From the NCBI GenBank assembly GCA_902783885.1, contig CACZSQ010000039.1:30543-94542 (forward strand): a stretch of 64,000 nucleotides of DNA. Reading direction: 5' to 3'. Positions within the stretch are counted from its first letter, which is position 1; each line of letters starts with the position of its first letter. The position numbers were made by a program, and so were the translations under genes. This DNA is from an uncultured Bacteroidales bacterium (GTDB lineage Bacteria > Bacteroidota > Bacteroidia > Bacteroidales > Bacteroidaceae). Shown piece by piece: positions 26,640 to 35,503 of the stretch. The notes beneath the pieces are model-generated. The model was given only the letters and a program-made list of their open reading frames with translations, did no database searches and had not been told where the DNA came from.

Positions 26640-29096
26640 TTACTTCTCTACGTGAACCTTGTGCTTGCCAGAGGCATCGCCGTAGTTGCCGTAGGAGCCG
26701 TAGTGACCATAGCGACCGTAATAGGTGCCGTACTTGTGGTAGCTGGAGTACTTGCCGTAGCCATAGTAGAAGCCGTACTTTCTCTTCTTCAGGTCCAGAC
26801 CATTGAAGACGATGTTCACCTTCGGGAGCTTCTGCTCGTGAACTGCACGGTTAATGAGTTCAATCTCAGCCTTCGTGGTCACCTCGTTGCGCACAACAAA
26901 GAAGGTGACGTCCACCAGGCGTGCCAACTCATAGGTGTCGCTGACGAGGCCCACAGGAGGCGTGTCGAGGATGATATAGTCGTACTTGGTCTTCAGGTAG
27001 TCAATACCCTGGTCCAGCAGTTCACGCGTAATCAGCTCACCCGGGTTGGGCGGGATAATGCCGGCAGGCAGGACATCGAGATTGGGGTTGAGGACGCCCT
27101 TGGAAATCTGTTCTTCGAGCAGGTCGAAGTCAGCCTTATTACCTGCCAGATAGGTGGTGATGCCATGCTGGCTGGCTGTGAGGCCGAAGAGGCTTACCAG
27201 ACGCGGTTTGCGGATATCGAGACCGATGATGATCACACGCTTGCCCAGCAGAGCCAGGGACATGGCCAAGTTCGTAGCCACGAAAGTCTTACCCTCACCC
27301 GGCACGCTCGACGTGCAGCAGATGACCTTCTCGTCGGGTCCCAACAGGAAGCGCAGATTGGTGCGGAGTCCGCGGAACGACTCTTCCATCATGTCGTTCT
27401 TGTTCTCCTTCACCACCACAGCACGCTTACCGTCGATAACCTTCTCGCTCAACGGGATATCTGCGACAACGGGAACCTTCGTGAGTTTCTCAAGATCGCC
27501 ACGACCTTCGATGCGGAAGTGCAACAGCTCGCGCAGATAGAACAAAGCCAGCGGCAGGAAGAGACCGAGCAGGAAGGCAGCCAGCAGAATGAGGCGGCTC
27601 TTGGGGGCCACCTGTCCGTCAATCTGAGGCATATCGATGATACGAGCCTTGTTGGCAGTAGAAGCCAGAGAGATGTAGTTCTCCTCGCGGCGCTCGGCCA
27701 GCATCAGATAGAGCTGAGCCTTGATCTGCTGCTGACGGCCCATGTCGTTCATGGCGCGTTCCTGTGTAGGACTGCTGCCCATACGGCCGGCGAAGAGGTT
27801 GTACTGTTTGTCGGTGCTTCTCTTGCGGATAAGCAGATCCTGGTAGATGCTGCGCAGGTTCTGCCCCACAGCATCCCACATGGCCTGAGCCTCTTCCGTG
27901 ATCTGCATCACGGCAGGTGAATCCTCAGAGGAAGAGCGGACCATACGGTTACGTCTCAGGATTAACGCATTGTAATCTGCCACCATCTTGTTGTTCTCGG
28001 AATTGGTGATGCCGATGTTCACGGGGATGATGGTGAGATTGTTGGCGGGGTTCTGCATATAGTCGATTAGCGACTGCACCAGACTCATCTGTGTCTGAAT
28101 CTCCACCTGCTTCTTCTGGAACTCGGTCGTCTGTGTGACGGCCTGCGAAGCATCGGTGGGCAGATTCACGAGATTGTTGCGGAGTTTGTAGCGCTCCACA
28201 CGCACCTCGGCCTCATCCAGTTCGCCCTGAATCACATTGATACGCTCGTCGATGAACTCCTTGGTCTTCTCGGCCACCTCGTTCTTGTCCTCGTTGGCAT
28301 CGTCGTTGTAGGCGTTCACCAATTCATTCAGGTAGTCGAGCGCGCGTGCAGGATGTGTATCCAAAATGGAGAGAATAGCCACGGTGGTCATCTTCGACGT
28401 GGGCTGCACATTGAGTCTGCCGGCATAGGAACGTCCCACCTTCACGGGAGGAGTAATCACAGCCGTGAGCTTACGCTCGGACAGTTCCTGCCCGGGATTG
28501 CGGGCCAACATCACCTGACCGTACCTCGTGGGAATGAGTGCGGGGAACTCCGTAATCTCGCGTGAGAACGTTTCAGGTTCCTCAGCACCGGGCATGAACA
28601 CCTGGAAGTCGGCCTGCACGCTCTCCTCGCCAGTCTTGTTGAATTCCACGACGATGGGAGAAGACATCTGCTCCAGCTTGCCGTCCTCCATATCCACCAG
28701 GATAGGACTGTTCTTGTAGAGTTCGGACTCATGGAAGCGTCCTTCAACATAATAAGTGACATAGAGCTTCAGCTTCTGCACGGCACGTGTGGCCACCGCC
28801 GTGGAGCTGATAATCTCCATCTCATTCTCAAAACCGTTTGAGTTACTGATGAATCCCAGCTGGTCCAGGGACATCTCGCCCTGCGACTTGCCGGAATCGT
28901 CCTTGATGAGGATCTTTGTGGAGTTCTGGTAAACAGGGTTCTGATAGCGCAGATAGACAAATGCTGCAGCTAAGCAAACCAGCACGGACAGGATGAGCCA
29001 GTACCAGTTCAGGACAATAACTGACCACAATAAGCGGTAATCAAATCCTGATGACTCTTCCGCCTCAACTCTTTCTTCGTCAATGTAATCGGCCAT
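26640..29096 (-). CDS. Polysaccharide co-polymerase and tyrosine autokinase (Wzc-like)
   Basis: 818 residues from ATG 29096. N-terminal Wzz domain between two transmembrane helices (about 28-48 and near 515), a long coiled-coil periplasmic region with a GNVR-like domain, then a BY-kinase domain: Walker A SSVPGEGKTFVATNLA, Walker A' VIIIGLDIRKP, Walker B YIILDTPPVG. The last 45 residues hold a tyrosine cluster (KYGFYYGYGKYSSYHKYG and on), the autophosphorylation tail. Sets chain length and export of a surface polysaccharide with a Wza-like pore. The ORF can be read 25 codons further upstream, but the TACCTTTG -7 at 29128-29135 lies within that stretch. Its own promoter and terminator flank it. 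Confidence 0.94.
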   Translation of the reverse strand: MADYIDEERVEAEESSGFDYRLLWSVIVLNWYWLILSVLVCLAAAFVYLRYQNPVYQNSTKILIKDDSGKSQGEMSLDQLGFISNSNGFENEMEIISSTAVATRAVQKLKLYVTYYVEGRFHESELYKNSPILVDMEDGKLEQMSSPIVVEFNKTGEESVQADFQVFMPGAEEPETFSREITEFPALIPTRYGQVMLARNPGQELSERKLTAVITPPVKVGRSYAGRLNVQPTSKMTTVAILSILDTHPARALDYLNELVNAYNDDANEDKNEVAEKTKEFIDERINVIQGELDEAEVRVERYKLRNNLVNLPTDASQAVTQTTEFQKKQVEIQTQMSLVQSLIDYMQNPANNLTIIPVNIGITNSENNKMVADYNALILRRNRMVRSSSEDSPAVMQITEEAQAMWDAVGQNLRSIYQDLLIRKRSTDKQYNLFAGRMGSSPTQERAMNDMGRQQQIKAQLYLMLAERREENYISLASTANKARIIDMPQIDGQVAPKSRLILLAAFLLGLFLPLALFYLRELLHFRIEGRGDLEKLTKVPVVADIPLSEKVIDGKRAVVVKENKNDMMEESFRGLRTNLRFLLGPDEKVICCTSSVPGEGKTFVATNLAMSLALLGKRVIIIGLDIRKPRLVSLFGLTASQHGITTYLAGNKADFDLLEEQISKGVLNPNLDVLPAGIIPPNPGELITRELLDQGIDYLKTKYDYIILDTPPVGLVSDTYELARLVDVTFFVVRNEVTTKAEIELINRAVHEQKLPKVNIVFNGLDLKKRKYGFYYGYGKYSSYHKYGTYYGRYGHYGSYGNYGDASGKHKVHVEK

Positions 29097-29127
29097 ATTT
29101 ATATACTTTTTAATTATTTCAAGCGCG

Positions 29128-29135
29128 CAAAGGTA
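29128..29135 (-). promoter_or_regulatory. -7 element of the BY-kinase gene
   Basis: TACCTTTG on the minus strand, 32 bp before the ATG; the -33 is weak. It places the start at 29096 rather than 29171. Confidence 0.6.
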
Positions 29136-29184
29136 CATATTAAATTCCGAAAAACCTAAACGAAAGCACAAAAACTGCCTTTTT

Positions 29185-29216
29185 CTTGTTTAACCATTAA
29201 AATAACGCTACCTTTG
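29185..29216 (+). promoter_or_regulatory. Promoter of the unknown gene at 29250
   Basis: CTTG at 29185-29188, 20 bp, TACCTTTG at 29209-29216. Start codon 34 bp downstream; this rules out the longer ORF start at 29214. Confidence 0.7.
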
Positions 29217-29249
29217 CACCGTTTTTTTAACGTTTTATATCAAATATAT

Positions 29250-29894
29250 ATGTCATTCCTCAACAAAATATTTGGCAGGAAAGCCAATCAAGAGACTGTA
29301 AAAGTGGGCGGCATGGAAGATTTCATGACCCTCATCCGCGTCTATCTCCAAGCCAGCATGGCAGCACAGGTGGGCATCACCAATCTGGCTGCCCTGCCCG
29401 ACCTGCGGGTGTTCAAGCAGACGCTGAAAGTGCCCACACTCAATAACAAGCTCGGCTTAGGCGAGAAGAAGCGCTGCGCCAAGATGCTCTCCGAGGTATA
29501 TGGCCTAAGCGACACCTTCGGCACAGAGATTGATGCCAGTGTCAAGCGCCGTTGCAAGCGCCTGCAGGACGTGCAGCCCTATATGCTTCAGTTCCAGGGC
29601 TTCTCACAGGACCTGATGATGCTCATGGGAAATATCATGCAGTGGAAATTCCGCCTGCCCTCATTCATGCGCAGCGCCCTGCGCAGCATGACGGAAAAAG
29701 CCGTACACGACGTCATGACCAAGAACGACTGGAAGGACGACAACGTGCGCCGCACAGCCGCCCAGGTGCGCCACTACCAGCAGACACTCGGCTTCTCCGA
29801 AGCGTGGATGACAGAGTTTGTCCACACCACCGTCATGCTGGCCAAGAAAGAGAAACGCGCCGATATTGACGATGAGAAATTGAAAAATAGCTAA
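29250..29894 (+). CDS. Conserved-looking cytoplasmic protein, function unknown
   Basis: 214 residues from ATG 29250. No signal peptide and no membrane helix. Composition is helical and basic, with a Met-rich stretch (FSQDLMMLMGNIMQWKF) and a C-terminus rich in Lys and Asp. I do not recognise a family. It has its own promoter, is divergent from the BY-kinase gene, and is followed by a separate promoter for the coiled-coil/ZapA/RNase Y group, so no operon partner suggests a job. Confidence 0.7.
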   Translation: MSFLNKIFGRKANQETVKVGGMEDFMTLIRVYLQASMAAQVGITNLAALPDLRVFKQTLKVPTLNNKLGLGEKKRCAKMLSEVYGLSDTFGTEIDASVKRRCKRLQDVQPYMLQFQGFSQDLMMLMGNIMQWKFRLPSFMRSALRSMTEKAVHDVMTKNDWKDDNVRRTAAQVRHYQQTLGFSEAWMTEFVHTTVMLAKKEKRADIDDEKLKNS

Positions 29895-29897
29895 AAA

Positions 29898-29929
29898 CTT
29901 GCATAAACCGAAAAGGTTCACTACCTTTG
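29898..29929 (+). promoter_or_regulatory. Promoter of the coiled-coil/zapA group
   Basis: CTTG at 29898-29901, 20 bp, TACCTTTG at 29922-29929; 40 bp before the start codon. Confidence 0.7.
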
Positions 29930-29969
29930 TGGCGAAAATGTCGCAAAAGCGACCATAAACAGGCTTCCA

Positions 29970-30287
29970 ATGACCGCCGAAGAAGAGAAAACCATCAAGA
30001 CACTGGAGACTCGTACGCGGCAGCTCATCCTGAAATTCCAACAGCTGAAGGAAGATCACGAAGAGTTGCTGAACGAACTTGTTGCCAAGGACTCTGAACT
30101 TCAGGCCGTCAAGCAGCGTAACAAGCAGCTCGAAGCCAACTATGCAACCCTCAAGATGGCCAAGATGCTGGAGGTGGGCGACACCGACCTTGCCGCCGCC
30201 AAACAGCGGATCAACCATCTGGTGCGAGACGTAGATAAGTGTATCGCCTTGCTCAAGGGCATGGGCCCCGAAGCAATCACGACATAG
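29970..30287 (+). CDS. Small coiled-coil protein, putative ZapA partner
   Basis: 105 residues. Residues about 5-70 are one continuous coiled coil (heptads in IKTLETRTRQLILKFQQLK and onward), followed by a short helical tail (AAAKQRINHLVRDVDKCIALL). It precedes zapA by 13 bp. A small coiled-coil protein next to zapA suggests a ZapB-like or other divisome scaffold role, but sequence identity to ZapB is not evident, so this is inference from context. Confidence 0.7.
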   Translation: MTAEEEKTIKTLETRTRQLILKFQQLKEDHEELLNELVAKDSELQAVKQRNKQLEANYATLKMAKMLEVGDTDLAAAKQRINHLVRDVDKCIALLKGMGPEAITT

Positions 30288-30300
30288 AAGAAGACGATAA

Positions 30301-30591
30301 ATGGAAATCAGCGATACCTTTCAGATAACCCTCAAATTGGGCGGGCAGAACTTCTCCATCACCATCAAGCGTGACGAGGAGCTCCACTACCGTAACGCGG
30401 AAAAGCTGATCAATCAGCGCTACAGCTACTATGCCAACCGCTTCACCGGACAGCCCGTGACCACCTATCTGCTCATGACGGTGCTCGACATAGCCGTGCG
30501 CCAGCAGAAGCAGGAAGCCGCTGGCAACCTCCAACCCATCATGGCCACCCTCAACGGCCTGGTGAACGAGCTGAACACAGCCCTGAAATAG
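30301..30591 (+). CDS. zapA: Cell division protein ZapA
   Basis: 96 residues. N-terminal beta strands (FQITLKLGGQNFSITIKRDEE) and the helix EKLINQRYSYYANRF, then a C-terminal coiled coil, as in ZapA, which binds FtsZ and bundles its filaments at midcell. The length is normal. It is followed by a structured 117-bp spacer and RNase Y, a neighbourhood that I recall from other Bacteroidales. Confidence 0.88.
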   Translation: MEISDTFQITLKLGGQNFSITIKRDEELHYRNAEKLINQRYSYYANRFTGQPVTTYLLMTVLDIAVRQQKQEAAGNLQPIMATLNGLVNELNTALK

Positions 30592-30708
30592 AGACATCTG
30601 AACACACGATACTACCGACGCACCATCCCCTTGCCGATACCCCCGAACGGAGGTGAGGCTGTGGTTGGCGCGTTATCTTTTTATATTTATTAATCATTAA
30701 GCTACCTT
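30592..30708 (+). ncRNA. Candidate structured RNA between zapA and rny (possible 6S-like)
   Basis: The spacer contains nested complementary pieces: CGC-ACCA at about 30624 with TGGT-TG-GCG at about 30662, enclosing ACCCCCG/CGGAGGT and CCTT/GAGG, followed by TTATCTTTTTAT. A 6S-type RNA often lies beside zapA, and Bacteroidales have one, so this is a candidate; but it is shorter than usual 6S RNA and could be just a leader of rny or a terminator. Confidence 0.3.
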
Positions 30709-32268
30709 ATGACAATCATTGGATTAATCATCACCATCGCCTCCGCTGTCATCGCTATTGCGCTGATAATCTATCAGGTGGTCTGGTATCGACATACAAG
30801 ACCCAATAAGATGAAGGAATTGAATGAGGAGGCCAAGAAGAACGCCGAGGTCATCAAGCAGAAGAAGCTGCTGGAGGTCAAGGAGAAGTTCCTCAACAAG
30901 AAAGCCGAGCTGGAGAAGGAAGTGCAACAGCGCAACCAGCAGATTCAGCAAGGCGAGAATCGCCTGAAACAGCGCGAGATCAGCCTGAACCAGCGTCAGG
31001 ACGAGCTCACCCGCCGCAAGAGCGAACAGGAAAACGAGCGTAAGCGCCTGGATCAGCAGCAGGCCCTCCTCTCCAAGAAGGAGGAAGAGCTGAGCCAGCG
31101 CCTGGAAAGCCTCATCACCCAGGAGCGCACACAATTGGAGAAAATCAGCGGCCTCACCGCCGAGGAAGCCAAGGAGCGCCTCGTGGAGACTTTGAAGGAC
31201 GAAGCCAAAACAGCTGCCGCCAGCTATATCAACGAGATCATGGACGATGCCAAGATGACAGCCAACAAGGAAGCCAAGCGCATTGTCATTCAGACGATAC
31301 AGCGTGTGGCCACCGAGGCAGCCGTGGAGAACAGCGTCACCGTGTTCCACATCGACAACGACGACGTGAAAGGTCGCGTCATCGGACGTGAAGGCCGCAA
31401 CATACGTGCGTTGGAAGCTGCCACCGGAACTGAGATTGTGGTTGACGACACGCCCGAAGCCATCGTCATCAGCGGCTTCGACCCCGTACGCCGCGAGATT
31501 GCACGTCTGGCCCTGCACCAGCTGGTGGCCGACGGCCGCATCCACCCCGCCCGCATCGAGGAAGTGGTGGCCAAGGTGAAGAAGCAGGTGGACGAGGAAA
31601 TCATGGAAGTGGGCAAGCGCACCGCCATCGACCTGGGCGTGCACGGCCTGCACCCCGAGCTCATCCGCATCGTGGGTAAGATGAAATACCGTTCCAGCTA
31701 TGGTCAGAACCTGTTGCAACACGCCCGCGAAACCGCCAACCTCTGTGCCGTCATGGCTTCTGAGCTGGGCTTGAACGCCAAGAAAGCCAAGCGTGCCGGT
31801 CTGCTCCATGACATCGGCAAGGTGCCCGATGAAGAGCCCGATCTCCCACACGCCATCTACGGCGCGAAGCTGGCCGAGAAATACAAGGAGAAGCCAGACA
31901 TCTGCAATGCCATCGGCGCCCACCACGAGGAGATGGAGATGACCTCGCTCATCGCCCCCATCGTGCAGGTCTGCGATGCCATCAGCGGTGCCCGCCCGGG
32001 TGCCCGCCGCGAGATTGCCGAGGCATACATCAAGCGTCTGAAGGACTTGGAGAACATCGCAATGAGCTATCCTGGCGTCACCAAGACATACGCCATTCAG
32101 GCCGGACGCGAGCTGCGCGTCATCGTCGGTGCCGACAAGATTGACGACAAGCAGATAGAGACGCTCAGCACGGACATCGCCACGAAGATCCAGAACGAGA
32201 TGACCTACCCCGGTCAGGTGAAGATTACCGTCATCCGCGAAACCCGCGCCGTCAGCTACGCGAAGTAG
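30709..32268 (+). CDS. rny: Ribonuclease Y
   Basis: 519 residues, the usual length. N-terminal transmembrane helix (3-23), a long coiled coil to about residue 190, a KH domain ([20 protein letters not shown]), and an HD domain with [18 protein letters not shown] and the GAHHEEMEM His pair, which bind the metals for endonuclease action. It starts mRNA decay at the inner membrane. A terminator-like long hairpin follows at 32323-32385. Confidence 0.97.
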   Translation: MTIIGLIITIASAVIAIALIIYQVVWYRHTRPNKMKELNEEAKKNAEVIKQKKLLEVKEKFLNKKAELEKEVQQRNQQIQQGENRLKQREISLNQRQDELTRRKSEQENERKRLDQQQALLSKKEEELSQRLESLITQERTQLEKISGLTAEEAKERLVETLKDEAKTAAASYINEIMDDAKMTANKEAKRIVIQTIQRVATEAAVENSVTVFHIDNDDVKGRVIGREGRNIRALEAATGTEIVVDDTPEAIVISGFDPVRREIARLALHQLVADGRIHPARIEEVVAKVKKQVDEEIMEVGKRTAIDLGVHGLHPELIRIVGKMKYRSSYGQNLLQHARETANLCAVMASELGLNAKKAKRAGLLHDIGKVPDEEPDLPHAIYGAKLAEKYKEKPDICNAIGAHHEEMEMTSLIAPIVQVCDAISGARPGARREIAEAYIKRLKDLENIAMSYPGVTKTYAIQAGRELRVIVGADKIDDKQIETLSTDIATKIQNEMTYPGQVKITVIRETRAVSYAK

Positions 32269-32322
32269 TCTTTGACAAAAACATATAAAACACCGCAGAG
32301 GTGTTGGTGCTACGCACCCGAT

Positions 32323-32385
32323 AAAACGGCTCCTTTTTTCTATGTGAGAGCAAGCTCTCCCAGACTAAAGGAGCCGTTTTTATCA
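32323..32385 (+). terminator. Terminator after rny
   Basis: 14-bp stem AAAACGGCTCCTTT (32323-32336) with its complement at 32367-32380, enclosing a small inner hairpin (GAGAGCAAGCTCTC), followed by TTTTATC. Confidence 0.8.
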
Positions 32386-32456
32386 TCCTTTCAGGACAAG
32401 CACCTCTATAGCTATAAACAAAAAAAGAAAATGACCTATCATCTTTCGATCCGACA

Positions 32457-32858
32457 TTGGCTCATGATTTAAAGCAGTATTGCTACGAACTAAATGGTTG
32501 CTGCCAACAGGTACATAAAGAACTGGGTCCCTTTTTGAATGAATATATATATCAAGATGCTTTGGAGATTATTCTACAAGAAAGAGGGATTTCTTATAAA
32601 CGAGAATTCTATTTCTCCATTGAGTTCCATAGTCATCAAATAAAACACACGCATTTCGTGGATTTCTTTTGCCAGGATAAAGTGTTCATCGAGTGCAAAG
32701 CTATAGATTGCCTTGGAATCGCACAACGGCAGCAACTTTGGAACTATATGCGACTAACAAAAGTGCCCATCGGTATCCTTTATAACTTCGCACCTATTCG
32801 TGATCAAGCTGAGCATTATTTCTTTGATGTTAAAACGAATACCATGTTCCTTTTCTAG
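32457..32858 (+). CDS. GxxExxY-type protein (PD-(D/E)XK-like)
   Basis: 133 residues from a TTG at 32457. The signature HKELGPFLNEYIYQDAL matches the GxxExxY family, and HFVDFFCQDKVFIECKA gives the D...ExK core of a PD-(D/E)XK nuclease-like fold. Function of the family is unknown. No ATG exists in this frame between the upstream stop (32415) and the conserved region; an ATG at 32431 is in another frame and ends after 13 codons. Either TTG is used or a one-base indel removed the start. AT-rich compared with its neighbours, which suggests transfer. Confidence 0.7.
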   Translation: MAHDLKQYCYELNGCCQQVHKELGPFLNEYIYQDALEIILQERGISYKREFYFSIEFHSHQIKHTHFVDFFCQDKVFIECKAIDCLGIAQRQQLWNYMRLTKVPIGILYNFAPIRDQAEHYFFDVKTNTMFLF

Positions 32859-32896
32859 TCCGTAACGCTCTGTTTTTGAGCGAAGCGGTGTTTTTG

Positions 32897-33015
32897 CCAT
32901 CAGGCAGGGAAACGACCGAAGGCGAAGGGTTATCCGCATCCTATCAGAAAGCTAGCTTTCAATGATTGGAGGCAGATAACCCTTCAAGGCATGAATATGC
33001 CTACCTGTCTGATGG
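32897..33015 (+). other. Multi-helix palindromic element, candidate structured RNA
   Basis: Closing stem 32897-32908 with 33004-33015 (12 bp, one mismatch); long arm 32924-32934 with 32975-32985 (11 bp perfect), continued by 32939-32946 with 32963-32970 and capped by the 14-bp palindrome GAAAGCTAGCTTTC (32947-32960); second arm AGGCAT-GAAT-ATGCCT (32987-33002). T-rich tail follows on the plus strand (GGTTTTGTCGGTTTTTG). No protein is encoded here. It may be an sRNA, a repeat element, or a DNA structure. Confidence 0.6.
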
Positions 33016-33041
33016 GGTTTTGTCGGTTTTTGTAAAAAAAG

Positions 33042-34160
33042 TCAAAGAGAGTCTTCTGTTAGCAGGCGCATGAGGGCCTCCTTGCGATGTACGACGCTGA
33101 AGGCAATGACGAAGAACAGCATATACAGCGTCACATCAATGAAGAAGATGATAGTCAGCGGCACCTGCATATCATCCAACAACAGGTTGCCCAGTATGAA
33201 AGCCAACACCATGGCGAGAATAACCCACAGCGCCTGATGCATCGTCAGTCCACAGCGCATCAGCACATGATGCACGTGGCGCTGGTCTGCATGGAACATC
33301 GGTTCACCGGACAGCACGCGCGTCAGCGCCACACGGATCAGGTCGAACACCGGCACGATGAACAGGGAATAGGGAATCAGGATGGGACAGATCTCGGTGT
33401 AGATGTCCTGTTCGGTGAGCATCATATACTTGATGGCCAAATACGACAACACATACCCGAGGATGAGACTGCCCGCATCGCCCATGAAAATCTTCATACC
33501 TCCTACCTTGCCAAAGACATTGAAAAAGAAGAACATGAGCACCGAGCCCAGTAAGGCCGCCGAGAGAATCATGAACACAATGACGCGCAAATCCAGAAAC
33601 AAATAGATCAGCACTGCCAGACAAATGATGGAGATACCCGAAGCAAGGCCATCAATGCCATCAATCAGGTTTACCGCATTCACAATTGTCATAATCACCA
33701 GCACCGTCAGCGGGTAGGACAGCCACAGGGGCAGCTCATAGAGGCCGAAGAACCCATAGAGGTTGTCCAAATACAAGTTGCACACCGGCAACATGGCCGA
33801 GCCAATCGCCAGAATCACGAATTTCAGGTTGGCAGAGAGATCCAACAGATCGTCAAGGATGCCCATGAGATAAACGACGGTAGCGCCAAACACCATCAGC
33901 ACCGAGGTTATCTGAAAGTCCGGCGGCACCGTCGTGCGTGCATAGAACGCCAACAACGTGACAAGGCCGCCCATCGCCATGGCAGGCAAGAACGCCAAAC
34001 CACCCAGACGCGGAACCGCAACACGATGCACCTTACGTTGGTTCGGTTGGTCGTAATAGCCATACTTCCGGCAGAATGCAATAACCAGCGGGATGATAAT
34101 CGCCGTTACCACAAGACCTGTCAGAAATGCCAGCAGTATGTAAATGCCATAAGACGACAT
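33042..34160 (-). CDS. Undecaprenyl-phosphate GlcNAc-1-phosphate transferase-like (WecA/MraY family)
   Basis: 372 residues, about 11 transmembrane helices. The catalytic loops are visible: GILDDLLDLSANLKF (Asp pair), NLIDGIDGLASG, GDAGSLILGY, and HADQRHVHHVL near the C-terminus (WecA-type HxH motif). It transfers a sugar-1-phosphate from UDP-sugar to undecaprenyl phosphate, the first step in building lipid-linked glycan units, and could supply the Wzx/Wzy pathway encoded downstream in the window. Sugar specificity cannot be read. Monocistronic. Confidence 0.93.
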   Translation of the reverse strand: MSSYGIYILLAFLTGLVVTAIIIPLVIAFCRKYGYYDQPNQRKVHRVAVPRLGGLAFLPAMAMGGLVTLLAFYARTTVPPDFQITSVLMVFGATVVYLMGILDDLLDLSANLKFVILAIGSAMLPVCNLYLDNLYGFFGLYELPLWLSYPLTVLVIMTIVNAVNLIDGIDGLASGISIICLAVLIYLFLDLRVIVFMILSAALLGSVLMFFFFNVFGKVGGMKIFMGDAGSLILGYVLSYLAIKYMMLTEQDIYTEICPILIPYSLFIVPVFDLIRVALTRVLSGEPMFHADQRHVHHVLMRCGLTMHQALWVILAMVLAFILGNLLLDDMQVPLTIIFFIDVTLYMLFFVIAFSVVHRKEALMRLLTEDSL

Positions 34161-34271
34161 TCTGTCTTGAATAGTACTATCTATATAGATAACGACAAAT
34201 GCCGCCTTTTTATTATTCTTTTACGTGAAAAAAGTCATCGAGCCTATCATGAGAAGTCACACCTATGGGTC

Positions 34272-34349
34272 TTATGGCATTTGCCACTATTGGCAAATGG
34301 ATTTACCATTGATGGTAAAACGTTTTTCCACCAATGGAAAAAGCCATAA
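34272..34349. other. Cloverleaf-like array of three hairpins in one closing stem
   Basis: Closing stem TTATGGC (34272-34278) with GCCATAA (34343-34349). Inside are three consecutive perfect hairpins with 4-base loops: 34278-34299 (9-bp stem), 34302-34319 (7 bp) and 34323-34342 (8 bp). Each stem ends in CCA/TGG at the loop. It is tRNA-sized (78 nt) but lacks tRNA consensus bases. Upstream of the WecA-like gene; nothing else in 34161-34650 except the hairpin at 34448. Confidence 0.6.
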
Positions 34350-34447
34350 AACCTGCGTGTTCAACCTCGGTCACCCGCCTCTTACGCTCCTCTCATCCAA
34401 CTGCGTTCTGTGAAAAAGCCTGTTTTCAGACAAAATATCTACATGAT

Positions 34448-34475
34448 TATGACGATATTTCAAAATATCGTCATA
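34448..34475. other. 12-bp hairpin in spacer
   Basis: TATGACGATATT pairs with AATATCGTCATA around a 4-base loop. The half-site ATGACGATA recurs directly at about 34514-34530. It could be an operator or a terminator; no T-run follows. Confidence 0.5.
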
Positions 34476-34651
34476 GTATTAACAAACTGTGAACAAGCAA
34501 GATACGTAGCACGAATGACGATATGACGATAATTTTCGCCGATAATACATTAGAGGAGAAATAGCCGTTCCCTCATAACGAAAAACAAAGCTATTTATTT
34601 CAAAAGCACATACTTTTTTTATAAAAAGAAAATGGATTCTAAAATTTATTG

Positions 34652-34659
34652 TATCTTTG
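34652..34659 (+). promoter_or_regulatory. -7 element of the GT2 gene
   Basis: TATCTTTG, 31 bp before the ATG; no clear -33. Confidence 0.55.
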
Positions 34660-34690
34660 CAAGTAGAAACAATACAACCATCCTGCTTTT

Positions 34691-35503
34691 ATGCACGAAG
34701 AACTCGTCTCAATCATTATGCCCTCATTCAATGCTGCCAAGTATATTGCCGACAGCATTGACAGCATCATAGCCCAGACCTATCAAAATTGGGAACTACT
34801 GATTACGGATGACTGCTCAACCGATGACACTCCAACCATACTGAAAGATTATGCGGCTCGCGACGCCCGCATTCGTATCTTCTTATTTGACAAGAATCAA
34901 GGTTCGGGAGCTACCCGAAACAAATGCATAGAGGAATCACGAGGCCGTTATATTGCTTTCTGCGACAGTGATGACCGTTGGCTGCCCGAGAAACTGGAAA
35001 AACAAATCGCCTTTATGCAGCAACATGACTACGCTTTCACTTTTGCCAGCTACTACACCTGCAACGAATCCGGTACCATCAACGGCATCGTCATAGCGCC
35101 ATCACGACAGACGCTCATCAACACGAAGCGCGATGACAAAATAGGTTTCCTCACCACCATTATCGACACACAATACTGCCCCAAAATGCTGATGCCCCTG
35201 CAGCGCAAGCGGCAGGACTGGGCATACGTACTGATGATACACCAACAAGTGGGCGATGCCTATTCCCTACAGGAGCCTCTCGGAATCTATCGTCTCCATC
35301 AGAACAGCATTTCCCATAACAAATGGTCGCTGGTGAAATATAATGCCGCAGTCTATCATGAAGTTTTCGGCTATTCCAAACTGAAATCCTTTGCCTATCT
35401 CTTCACCTTCTTCCTTCCCACTTATTTCGTCAAACGTGTCAGGAATATGATCAACGACCGCCGCTATCATCATCAGTGGCAGGAGTTCTCCAAACACACA
35501 TGA
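34691..35503 (+). CDS. Glycosyltransferase family 2
   Basis: 270 residues. GT-A fold signature SIIMPSFNAAKYIADSIDSI, then NWELLITDDCSTDDT and the DXD-like FCDSDDRWLPEK, as in GT2 enzymes that add a sugar from a nucleotide donor in polysaccharide synthesis. No membrane helix except a weak C-terminal hydrophobic patch (FAYLFTFFLPTYF). It overlaps the following alginate-lyase-like gene by 4 bp. The two form a plus-strand pair facing the minus-strand polysaccharide operon. Confidence 0.92.
   Translation: MHEELVSIIMPSFNAAKYIADSIDSIIAQTYQNWELLITDDCSTDDTPTILKDYAARDARIRIFLFDKNQGSGATRNKCIEESRGRYIAFCDSDDRWLPEKLEKQIAFMQQHDYAFTFASYYTCNESGTINGIVIAPSRQTLINTKRDDKIGFLTTIIDTQYCPKMLMPLQRKRQDWAYVLMIHQQVGDAYSLQEPLGIYRLHQNSISHNKWSLVKYNAAVYHEVFGYSKLKSFAYLFTFFLPTYFVKRVRNMINDRRYHHQWQEFSKHT

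Noticed and set aside
34272-34349. tRNA gene
   Set aside because: The three-hairpin cloverleaf lacks the T-loop and D-loop consensus and a plausible anticodon arm; loops are only 4 bases.
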